The notes below the pieces were generated by a model. The model was given only the letters and a program-made list of their open reading frames with translations, did no database searches and was not told the origin of the DNA. Below are positions 54,679 through 64,000 of a stretch of DNA of 64,000 nucleotides, piece by piece; position 1 is the first letter of the stretch; each line of letters begins with the position of its first letter. Source of the stretch: Earliella scabrosa (Eukaryota; Basidiomycota; Agaricomycetes; Polyporales; Polyporaceae); the NCBI GenBank assembly GCA_022605405.1, contig JABYQQ010000002.1:620001-684000 (forward strand). Direction: 5' to 3'. A program made the translations under genes and the position numbers.

Positions 54679-55239
54679 TTACATACTCCTCTGTCTAGTC
54701 TTGCATCCAGCTGCACCCGCAAACCCGCCGCCCAAGCGCGGTTCCGCACCGAGGTCGGGCGCGCAAAGCAAGACCACGCTACGGCGCACGGGTGCGAGCG
54801 CGAGCCTCTCATACGACGTCATGTTGTGGTCGAGGATCAGCCGCAAGGGACGGTTGAGGAGCATCAGATCGATCTTCTCATGAACATTGGAGAGGATGGT
54901 CTCCATCGTGACGTTGCACTTGCCCTGGGCCTCAATGTCGCGAAGCAAGCGCTGTTCCCCGTAACTGTAAACCCTGGTCATCTTCGGAATGTAGATTGAT
55001 ATGCGCAGTGCTTTCCAGAGGTTCGTAGTGACTATCTGTACGCTACTCGCAAATTGCATGACCAGTAAATCACGAGAGATAGTATTGTGGTTATAGACGA
55101 GATCTGGAGTCAGACGACCGAGGAGTGGGTAGGTAGGAGACGTGCTATGGATACACCAAGAAGTAGAGCGAGCAGTCCATGAGGGAGACGGGTATAGGGA
55201 GCACAGAATACGAGAGCGATAACATAGCGCGGAGAGCAA
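54679..55239 (-). other. Unrecognised open frame
   Basis: A 186-codon minus-strand frame includes ALRISIYIPKMTRVYSYGE and MLLNRPLRLILDHNMTSYER, which has the look of coding sequence, but no start context, family or neighbour supports a function. Confidence 0.25.
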
Positions 55240-55328
55240 GACATGATGTGATCGTGCAGGAGGAGAGACCGAGACGACGCAAGGAGCTGCGTGGGGGGCA
55301 AGACAGGACTATGGCGGTATACTACATA

Positions 55329-55664
55329 TCAGCCATCGCGAGTGTCCCATGGCTGTTCAGCCGCGTGCTTGCCCGTGAGCTGCTCGTCCATCGAACGCCA
55401 GTTGACATCACGGATGTCGTCGAGCTTGAAATCCTCATGGAACAACGTCCCAAGCAAGGCCTTGCGATCCTCGACGGTTTTCTCGCGGCTGCCCCAATAC
55501 CACTTCCCAAATAGAAAAGAAGACATTGGGGTACGGAGCAAAGCAGAGCCCGCGCGGCCTGCGCTGTCGTCCATGAGGTCCGCCCGAGTGTCCACGTCCT
55601 CGAGATCGACGATGGGCCGTCCAATGTATTCACGCATGAGACCGAACTGGTTCGGCTGCGACCT
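55329..55664 (-). pseudogene. Plavaka-family relic
   Basis: The frame gives PNQFGLMREYIGRP, then SSFLFGKWYWGSREKTVED and LDDIRDVNWRSMDEQL. This resembles the N-terminal part of Plavaka-associated proteins (NxFGLxReY, FGDWYWN.., DVR..W..I). It stops at TRDG and no transposase core follows, so this is a fragment of a second element unrelated to the copy at 36-39 kb. Confidence 0.5.
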
Positions 55665-56850
55665 CTTCGGCGAAGGGCGGACGACGGGTTGTGGTTGAAT
55701 GTTCTGGGGTAGATCGGACCGGAGCTGAGGCTCGCCTCCAAGCGCGCTCTGCGCCTGGTCCGACAGCCTCAACGCCCCGGCCCGCTCGCCCACGGCTCGT
55801 TCACGTGGCTCTCGACAGTGTGACGAGTGATGCACGGAGGCGGTAGGGACGGCACGGATGCGGGGGGAGCGCGTGCGGAGGAAGCGAGGGAGCGCGGATG
55901 CGGGAGCGGGAGGGAGCGCATGCGGAGGGAGCGCGGATGCGCAGGGGCACATGAAGAGCGCCGTTGTGTAGGAGGGTGCACAGGGAGCGGGTGCGGGAGG
56001 GAGGGAGGGAAGGTGGGGAAGGATGGGGCGAACCCGGACGGGAGGGGTGTGGAGGGGGTGCAGGCGAGCGAGCTGCTAGCATGGATGACGCGGAGGGTGA
56101 GCACAAGTGGACGGGGGAGGTGCGGAAGTCGTGAGGACGGCCCCGAAGAGCAGTACTACACTAAGTGATGGCGGAGCGTATCCGGATGCAGTTAGGACTC
56201 AGAGGAGCGCGAGAGATCTGTGCGCATCCGAGTCGGCCCTGGACGTGCCCGAGCCGGCGTTGGCGTGCGCGCGCTGGCAGACGGCATTGAATATTGATTG
56301 GTCTGTGGACTCTGCAAGCGCGTCACAGCTCTCGATGTTCTGCACCAAGCTGCAGTCGAGATCAAGGGAAGGGCCGGCGGGATGCCAAGTTCGTGTCCTC
56401 GTAGGAGGAACGCCAATGCGACTCTGTTGGGAGCTCTCGCGGCGGGAGCGCGGCGAGAGCGCGTAGCGGCGGCGGTAGCGCTCTCGTGTGGGTCGCTGGC
56501 CGGCGTGGATGCGTTTGCGCTCGTCGCACGCTGAGCTCTTGTGCGTGTCTTCGGTCAATGTCGTGCGCGTCAAGTTTGTTTGAGCTGACTGCACCGCACT
56601 GCAGCTCATCCATTCGTCCCTCGTCGTCCAAATCTTCCGCGAGTTCTCTCCAGACCTGACCTGAGTCATCCTTGTACATAAGCCTATTGCGGTCCTTCGA
56701 ACCCTGTTCGAACCGTTCCCACGAGGTCCCATTGCGGTCGGTCTAGTCATCGCGGCCATGTCCGCATATTGCAGGAACTCAAGCCGTCTGGAATGTGCGC
56801 GACGTCGTCGTTAATAATTCCGTAATGACTGTGAGTACTGTGAGTACTGG
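55665..56850. other. Non-coding, purine-rich region
   Basis: GGGAG/GCGGAG-rich low-complexity DNA fills about 55,840-56,060 (for example gcgcatgcggagggagcg repeated with variation). Several open frames cross it only because stops are rare in such sequence. No gene is recognised. Confidence 0.45.
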
Positions 56851-56860
56851 TATATATAGA
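56851..56860 (+). promoter_or_regulatory. TATA box, small PD-(D/E)XK-like gene
   Basis: TATATATAGA lies 144 bp before the ATG at 56995, with a tandem repeat between. Confidence 0.5.
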
Positions 56861-56878
56861 TCACTTGTTCCGCTCGTT

Positions 56879-56975
56879 CCGAACTCTCATCCCATCCGCT
56901 AGTGCCGAACTCTCATCCCATCCGCTAGTGCCGAACTCTCATCCCATCCGCTAGTTCCGAACTCTCATCCCATCC
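56879..56975 (+). repeat. 26-bp tandem repeat in a gene leader
   Basis: Four copies, the last shortened, begin ccgaactctcatcccatccg at 56879, 56905, 56931 and 56957. They sit between a TATA box and the start codon at 56995, so they are probably transcribed as 5' leader. Confidence 0.85.
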
Positions 56976-56994
56976 TACATACGCCTACTTACAC

Positions 56995-57721
56995 ATGGGT
57001 GAGTTCTATGGATCTAATGTCTTTGCTCATCCTTACTAACGCTAGTGCAGAGAGGCAACCGGAGCAGCAGGAAATCTGTACCTGGGAGGACCTGAAGCTC
57101 TCCATATACGACGACTGGCCGGTCAGAGTCCGCCAGCCCCTACAGTCGGCCATCGCTGCCCCCATCAAGAACGAAAACAGATTCTACGGTCCTTGGCAGG
57201 AACTGCTCCGCCATTGCTTTTCGCGAATCGTGGAGGATGACGCGGCCGATGCGAAGATGTTCTTCCTCCCACATCCCCAAATATCGCCGCACTACACCAT
57301 CAACACCAGTTTTTCCCATTTGTCCACTATCGATCTCACCGTGCTCGAGTTCGGGGATCAGGAACCTGACGGCAAAATCGTCCTCTTTGTTGAGGTTAAG
57401 CCCCCTACGCAGCTCTGCTTTGCCTCCGCTCGCCAGGAGGCTGACTCACAAATCAGAGAACGGTACGACGTCTACGGTGTACATACGAAGATTCCCTACC
57501 TCCCCGCCATCTCCGCCTTCGGGCCTCATTGCCGCTTCTACACCGGTGACATGCGGTCACGAATTATCGAACCCGAGCTTCAAGACCCACCAGCCACCCA
57601 CGTTCCGCCGGATTATCTCCAGGGCGAGTGGAACATCAACATATTGACAAAGGAAGGTCGGGACAAGATGTGCGATATTGTCAAGCAGATATTGCAGCTT
57701 TGCAACAACCGACGAGGATAG
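56995..57721 (+). CDS. Small protein with PD-(D/E)XK nuclease-like motif
   Basis: The first exon is only ATG-G (56995-56998); after a 52-bp intron with CTAAC branch site the second exon (57051-57721) completes 224 aa. The protein starts MERQPEQQEICTWEDLKLS. The central part reads HLSTIDLTVLEFG, then KIVLFVEVKPP: an Asp on one strand and Glu-x-Lys on the next hydrophobic strand is the core pattern of PD-(D/E)XK folds. FYTGDMRS follows. Similar proteins of this size are common orphans in wood-decay and mushroom genomes, to my memory, without known role. It is the only intact single-copy gene in this remnant-rich end of the window, with TATA box and leader in place. Confidence 0.7.
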
Positions 57722-59180
57722 AGCGAAGGAGGAGTCAAAGCATCGGGTATTCGCTTCTCATTTGTTCCCTCTTGTATCGTCCTGCTGTGATCACCGTCGT
57801 GCTGTTGTCATTCTACTGTCGTCGTGCTGGTGTCGTTCTACTGTCGTCGCGCTGTTGTCATTTGTATTTGTTGCTTTCCTGGTGTCACGGTGTTGTGGTA
57901 CTCTCAATGATCCTCGTGTTCCAGACTCATCTCGCGCAGACATTGACCTACGTTTACTAATTCCATGTCCGGTATCGTACAAATCATGGATTACCTGTAG
58001 CGGAGAACCAGTCAAAGCTCCCAACCGGGCGGTCAATCGCCCAAGGAAGACATCGCAGTAGAGGGACAACGAGCAGAAGAACGGAGGACGCACAGGACCG
58101 TAACATCGAAATCGGAATCGGGGAACATCGCGCGCAACGCCTCCAGCGGCGGACTCATGGGCTCATCCCGAGCGTTCGCTCCCAGCATTTGCTGCCGCTG
58201 CAGCGGCCGCGGTCGTCGCCATCACGTCTGTGTCGGTCGGCTCGGGCCTCGGCGGAAGCACAGGCGTCGGGAGGTGGGTGTCGTCGAAGGGGTTCGCACT
58301 CACGTTCGCGGAGGCGGAAGGGGGTATGTCTGCACTATGAGGCGCAGCAGCAACATCATGAGGAACTGGCGAAGTGCCGTTAGCCGGGGAATGCCCTGTT
58401 GTCGCGGCACCAGATTGAGCTGGTTAGTCGTGGAGATTGGGCTCAGTCTGCTTCGCGGCACTCTCCTGCGCAACGAATGCAGCTTGGGTGGTCGGGTGGT
58501 CCGTTACAGAGCGTTGTCTGTCCCTGAACGCCCACTGCGCGACTGTGCCCTCCGCAGCGATCTCAGAGTGTCGCAGCGAAAGTCCGTGTTATCGAACGCA
58601 CCCCTTCATCTGTGGCCAACGCCGCGGGTGAGCGTGCTCGGCAGCGTACTGTGCGCGATCAACTTCCGTCATTGCCGGGGCCCGAATGCTCCTTGCGATC
58701 CTTGTCATTGCTTCACACGCGCTGTGTCCGCTATATGAACTCGTTGCGTTCCCGCACGTCTCTGCGCTCGAGTAGCACGTTGAGATGGAGTCAATCTCGG
58801 CGGGGCGCGGCATCGGCGATGGCAGATGAGACTGTGGGCGGTGACGCTTGACGTGCGCTTGATGTCCCTTGTGTCGGTGGGCGGAGGGAATAGTGACGAT
58901 CGCGAGTTTGACGTCAGGCCTCTCGGTAAGGTCAGAGAGGATCCGGTGCAGAGTCTTGCGCGCAGGTTTGACTGCGTCGTGAGACGAGCCAGAGTGGACC
59001 TTGAGCCCAGAGATGGAGGTCAGGTCGAATGCGGCGAAGTGGTTGTGAGTGTAGTCACCATAAAGGAAGCCCTGCAGGTTCGCGAGTTCGCTCCAGGCAT
59101 TCGCAGCGGACTCGGAGGAAGACTTGTCGAAGACATACAAGTACACATGTGTGCATGGTGCAGATAGGAAGGTTTGAGGG
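57722..59180. other. Intergenic region before the satellite array
   Basis: An imperfect repeat of ctactgtcgtcg-type units lies at 57810-57865. A minus-strand frame at about 58,850-59,140 reads AWSELANLQGFLYGDYTHN and PARKTLHRILSDLTERPDVK and looks coding, with a donor or acceptor near 59,135; the family is not recognised. The rest shows nothing. Confidence 0.35.
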
Positions 59181-62100
59181 CAGAAAGAGAGTCTTGGGAA
59201 GGGAAGACGAAACGTGGGCGAGCGGGGCGTGTGCGCGCAGGTGTAAACCTCAGCGGACGAGTCGTGGCGGGGGCGAAGGGCTTGAATGCTGAGAGTCTTG
59301 GTCGCCGGAGGGTCTTGCTCATGCTCGTCGGGTGAGCTGTGCGCGCAGGTGTAAACCTCAGCGGACGAGTACGTCGAGAGCTGTAGGGGGAGCGGTCAGC
59401 GTAGAGACGGCGGGAGATGAGCGCGCACGAGGCGGGCTCGGGAGTGGGGTAGCCCGAGTACGGGCGCGATGATAGGTGGGCGCACGCAAACGCGGGTGCT
59501 CGGAGTCGGGGAGGGAAGACGAAAGGTGGGCGAGCGGGGCGTGTGCGCGCAGGTGTAAACCACAGCGGACGAGTCGTGGCGGGCCGGAGGGTCTTGCTCA
59601 TGCTCGTCGGGTGAGCTGTGCGCGCAGGTGTAAACCTCAGCGGACGAGTCGTGGCGGGGCCGGAGGGTCTTGCTCATGCTCGTCGGGTGAGCTGTGCGCG
59701 CAGGTGTAAACCTCAGCGGACGAGTCGTGGCGGGGCCGGAGGGTCTTGCTCATGCTCGTCGGGTGAGCTGTGCGCGCAGGTGTAAACCTCAGCGGACGAG
59801 TACGTCGAGAGCTGTAGGGGGAGCGGTCAGCGTAGAGACGGCGGGAGATGAGCGCGCACGAGGCGGGCTCGGGAGGTGTGCGCGCAGGTGTAAACCTCAG
59901 CGGACGAGTCGTGGCGGGGGCGAAGGTCTTGAATGCTGAGGGATCGTCGGGTGAGCTGTGTGCGCGCAGGTGTAAACCTCAGCGGACGAGTACGTCGAGA
60001 GCTGTAGGGGGAGCGGTCAGCGTAGAGACGGCGGGAGATGAGCGCGCACGAGGCGGGCTCGGGAGTGGGGTAGCCCGAGGACGGGCGAGATGATAGGTGG
60101 GCGCACGCAAACGCGGGTGCTCGGAGTCGGGGAGGGAAGACGAAAGGTGGGCGAGCGGGGCGTGTGCGCGCAGGTGTAAACCTCAGCGGACGAGTCGTGG
60201 CGGGGCCGAAGGTCTTGAATGCTGAGGGATCGTCGGGTGAGCTGTGTGCGCGCAGGTGTAAACCTCAGCGGACGAGTCGTGGCGGGCCGGAGGGTCTTGC
60301 TCATGCTCGTCGGGTGAGCTGTGCGCGCAGGTGTCAACCTCAGCGGACGAGTCATGGCGGGGCCGGAGGGTCTTGCTCATGCTCGTCGGGTGAGCTGTGC
60401 GCGCAGGTGTAAACCTCAGCGGACGAGTCGTGGCGGGGGCGAAGGGCTTGAATGCTGAGAGTCTTGGTCGCCGGAGGGTCTTGCTCATGCTCGTCGGGTG
60501 AGCTGTGCGCGCAGGTGTAAACCTCAGCGGACGAGTACGTCGAGAGCTGTAGGGGGAGCGGTCAGCGTAGAGACGGCGGGAGATGAGCGCGCACGAGGCG
60601 GGCTCGGGAGGTGTGCGCGCAGGTGTAAACCTCAGCGGACGAGTCGTGGCGGGGGCGAAGGTCTTGAATGCTGAGGGATCGTCGGGTGAGCTGTGTGCGC
60701 GCAGGTGTAAACCTCAGCGGACGAGTACGTCGAGAGCTGTAGGGGGAGCGGTCAGCGTAGAGACGGCGGGAGATGAGCGCGCACGAGGCGGGCTCGGGAG
60801 GTGTGCGCGCAGGTGTAAACCTCAGCGGACGAGTCGTGGCGGGGGCGAAGGTCTTGAATGCTGAGGGATCGTCGGGTGAGCTGTGTGCGCGCAGGTGTAA
60901 ACCTCAGCGGACGAGTACGTCGAGAGCTGTAGGGGGAGCGGTCAGCGTAGAGACGGCGGGAGATGAGCGCGCACGAGGCGGGCTCGGGAGTGGGGTAGCC
61001 CGAGGACGGGCGAGATGATAGGTGGGCGCACGCAAACGCGGGTGCTCGGAGTCGGGGAGGGAAGACGAAAGGTGGGCGAGCGGGGCGTGTGCGCGCAGGT
61101 GTAAACCTCAGCGGACGAGTCGTGGCGGGGCCGAAGGTCTTGAATGCTGAGGGATCGTCGGGTGAGCTGTGTGCGCGCAGGTGTAAACCTCAGCGGACGA
61201 GTCGTGGCGGGCCGGAGGGTCTTGCTCATGCTCGTCGGGTGAGCTGTGCGCGCAGGTGTAAACCTCAGCGGACGAGTCGTGGCGGGGCCGGAGGGTCTTG
61301 CTCATGCTCGTCGGGTGAGCTGTGCGCGCAGGTGTAAACCTCAGCGGACGAGTCGTGGCGGGGGCGAAGGGCTTGAATGCTGAGAGTCTTGGTCGCCGGA
61401 GGGTCTTGCTCATGCTCGTCGGGTGAGCTGTGCGCGCAGGTGTAAACCTCAGCGGACGAGTACGTCGAGAGCTGTAGGGGGAGCGGTCAGCGTAGAGACG
61501 GCGGGAGATGAGCGCGCACGAGGCGGGCTCGGGAGGTGTGCGCGCAGGTGTAAACCTCAGCGGACGAGTCGTGGCGGGGGCGAAGGTCTTGAATGCTGAG
61601 GGATCGTCGGGTGAGCTGTGTGCGCGCAGGTGTAAACCTCAGCGGACGAGTACGTCGAGAGCTGTAGGGGGAGCGGTCAGCGTAGAGACGGCGGGAGATG
61701 AGCGCGCACGAGGCGGGCTCGGGAGGTGTGCGCGCAGGTGTAAACCTCAGCGGACGAGTCGTGGCGGGGGCGAAGGTCTTGAATGCTGAGGGATCGTCGG
61801 GTGAGCTGTGTGCGCGCAGGTGTAAACCTCAGCGGACGAGTACGTCGAGAGCTGTAGGGGGAGCGGTCAGCGTAGAGACGGCGGGAGATGAGCGCGCACG
61901 AGGCGGGCTCGGGAGTGGGGTAGCCCGAGGACGGGCGAGATGATAGGTGGGCGCACGCAAACGCGGGTGCTCGGAGTCGGGGAGGGAAGACGAAAGGTGG
62001 GCGAGCGGGGCGTGTGCGCGCAGGTGTAAACCTCAGCGGACGAGTCGTGGCGGGGCCGAAGGTCTTGAATGCTGAGGGATCGTCGGGTGAGCTGTGTGCG

Positions 62101-64000
62101 CGCAGGTGTAAACCTCAGCGGACGAGTCGTGGCGGGCCGGAGGGTCTTGCTCATGCTCGTCGGGTGAGCTGTGCGCGCAGGTGTAAACCTCAGCGGACGA
62201 GTCGTGGCGGGGCCGGAGGGTCTTGCTCATGCTCGTCGGGTGAGCTGTGCGCGCAGGTGTAAACCTCAGCGGACGAGTCGTGGCGGGGGCGAAGGGCTTG
62301 AATGCTGAGAGTCTTGGTCGCCGGAGGGTCTTGCTCATGCTCGTCGGGTGAGCTGTGCGCGCAGGTGTAAACCTCAGCGGACGAGTACGTCGAGAGCTGT
62401 AGGGGGAGCGGTCAGCGTAGAGACGGCGGGAGATGAGCGCGCACGAGGCGGGCTCGGGAGGTGTGCGCGCAGGTGTAAACCTCAGCGGACGAGTCGTGGC
62501 GGGGGCGAAGGTCTTGAATGCTGAGGGATCGTCGGGTGAGCTGTGTGCGCGCAGGTGTAAACCTCAGCGGACGAGTACGTCGAGAGCTGTAGGGGGAGCG
62601 GTCAGCGTAGAGACGGCGGGAGATGAGCGCGCACGAGGCGGGCTCGGGAGGTGTGCGCGCAGGTGTAAACCTCAGCGGACGAGTCGTGGCGGGGGCGAAG
62701 GTCTTGAATGCTGAGGGATCGTCGGGTGAGCTGTGTGCGCGCAGGTGTAAACCTCAGCGGACGAGTACGTCGAGAGCTGTAGGGGGAGCGGTCAGCGTAG
62801 AGACGGCGGGAGATGAGCGCGCACGAGGCGGGCTCGGGAGGTGTGCGCGCAGGTGTAAACCTCAGCGGACGAGTCGTGGCGGGGGCGAAGGTCTTGAATG
62901 CTGAGGGATCGTCGGGTGAGCTGTGTGCGCGCAGGTGTAAACCTCAGCGGACGAGTACGTCGAGAGCTGTAGGGGGAGCGGTCAGCGTAGAGACGGCGGG
63001 AGATGAGCGCGCACGAGGCGGGCTCGGGAGGTGTGCGCGCAGGTGTAAACCTCAGCGGACGAGTCGTGGCGGGGGCGAAGGTCTTGAATGCTGAGGGATC
63101 GTCGGGTGAGCTGTGTGCGCGCAGGTGTAAACCTCAGCGGACGAGTACGTCGAGAGCTGTAGGGGGAGCGGTCAGCGTAGAGACGGCGGGAGATGAGCGC
63201 GCACGAGGCGGGCTCGGGAGTGGGGTAGCCCGAGGACGGGCGAGATGATAGGTGGGCGCACGCAAACGCGGGTGCTCGGAGTCGGGGAGGGAAGACGAAA
63301 GGTGGGCGAGCGGGGCGTGTGCGCGCAGGTGTAAACCTCAGCGGACGAGTCGTGGCGGGGCCGAAGGTCTTGAATGCTGAGGGATCGTCGGGTGAGCTGT
63401 GTGCGCGCAGGTGTAAACCTCAGCGGACGAGTCGTGGCGGGCCGGAGGGTCTTGCTCATGCTCGTCGGGTGAGCTGTGCGCGCAGGTGTAAACCTCAGCG
63501 GACGAGTCGTGGCGGGGCCGGAGGGTCTTGCTCATGCTCGTCGGGTGAGCTGTGCGCGCAGGTGTAAACCTCAGCGGACGAGTCGTGGCGGGGGCGAAGG
63601 GCTTGAATGCTGAGAGTCTTGGTCGCCGGAGGGTCTTGCTCATGCTCGTCGGGTGAGCTGTGCGCGCAGGTGTAAACCTCAGCGGACGAGTACGTCGAGA
63701 GCTGTAGGGGGAGCGGTCAGCGTAGAGACGGCGGGAGATGAGCGCGCACGAGGCGGGCTCGGGAGGTGTGCGCGCAGGTGTAAACCTCAGCGGACGAGTC
63801 GTGGCGGGGGCGAAGGTCTTGAATGCTGAGGGATCGTCGGGTGAGCTGTGTGCGCGCAGGTGTAAACCTCAGCGGACGAGTACGTCGAGAGCTGTAGGGG
63901 GAGCGGTCAGCGTAGAGACGGCGGGAGATGAGCGCGCACGAGGCGGGCTCGGGAGGTGTGCGCGCAGGTGTAAACCTCAGCGGACGAGTACGTCGAGAGC
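59181..64000. repeat. Satellite array with 925-bp and 190-bp higher-order repeats
   Basis: The array is built from direct copies of a core, gcaggtgtaaacctcagcgg followed by acgagt, occurring about 47 times in 4.8 kb and always in the same orientation. Different spacers separate the cores, giving simple units of 76 bp (59625, 59701, 59777). Two of these make a 190-bp unit (starts at 62433, 62623, 62813, 63003), and a 925-bp block containing nine cores repeats almost exactly at 60583, 61508 and 62433. One block has two 190-bp units, the next has four. The array continues beyond the window. Open frames within it come from GC-rich repetition, not genes. Confidence 0.93.

Noticed and set aside
55769..56168. 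Overlapping open frames on both strands
   Set aside because: They lie in purine-rich low-complexity DNA where stop codons are scarce.
59181..64000. Many repeated open frames in the array, and a CRISPR-like appearance
   Set aside because: Spacers are themselves repeated, units are much longer than CRISPR repeats, and this is a eukaryotic genome. The frames exist in several phases on both strands because stops are rare in this GC-rich satellite.

Overview
This window looks like nuclear DNA from a filamentous basidiomycete, most likely an Agaricomycete (mushroom, polypore or crust fungus). Protein genes carry several short introns (about 50-65 bp, mostly GT-AG with CTAAC-like branch sites), coding GC is high, and several families are typical of this group: a class I hydrophobin, MYND-finger proteins, Plavaka-type transposases, DUF6532 proteins and a sacsin-like ATPase with a BTB tail. 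The species cannot be named from the sequence. All family calls come from motif recognition by eye; no database search was run.

Bases 1-34,400 are mostly a dense core arm. In order they hold two tandem MYND-finger genes (the first cut by the window edge), a J-domain protein, tyrosyl-tRNA synthetase, a very large broken sacsin/BTB gene (6,681-17,022), ATP synthase OSCP (ATP5) head to head with a mitochondrial rRNA methyltransferase (MRM2), histone H4, a TFIIIC subunit-6-like protein, an F-box protein, the spliceosomal protein MFAP1, an MFS drug:H+ antiporter, a WRAP73-type WD-repeat protein and a hydrophobin. The sacsin/BTB gene is the most informative locus. About 2.23 kb at its 3' end is inverted in place, splitting one intron and one BTB exon. 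Inside the inverted piece sits a complete 1,648-bp copia-type LTR element that encodes only Gag, with identical-length 220-bp LTRs and a 5-bp target duplication. An additional 1-nt frameshift lies near 11,045.

Bases 34,400-49,000 are accessory. A damaged Plavaka transposase gene (minus) stands head to head with a damaged DUF6532 gene (plus), and CAAGTG/CACTTG-rich stretches lie outside both. Next come a gene for a putative four-helix-bundle (HeLo/MLKL-N-terminal-like) protein ending in a heptad-repeat coiled coil, and a second, apparently intact DUF6532 gene on the minus strand.

Bases 49,200-64,000 are gene-poor and rich in remnants: truncated or internally deleted copies of an amidohydrolase, TIM54, SNW1/SKIP and a hemerythrin-like protein; a 156-bp tandem repeat; a Plavaka relic; and one intact small gene with a PD-(D/E)XK-like motif whose leader has a 26-bp tandem repeat. 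The last ~4.8 kb is a satellite array with a 925-bp higher-order repeat and a nested 190-bp repeat, running off the right edge. The shift from core genes to remnants and satellite suggests approach to a subtelomere or another heterochromatic block; that is an inference, and no telomeric repeat is visible.
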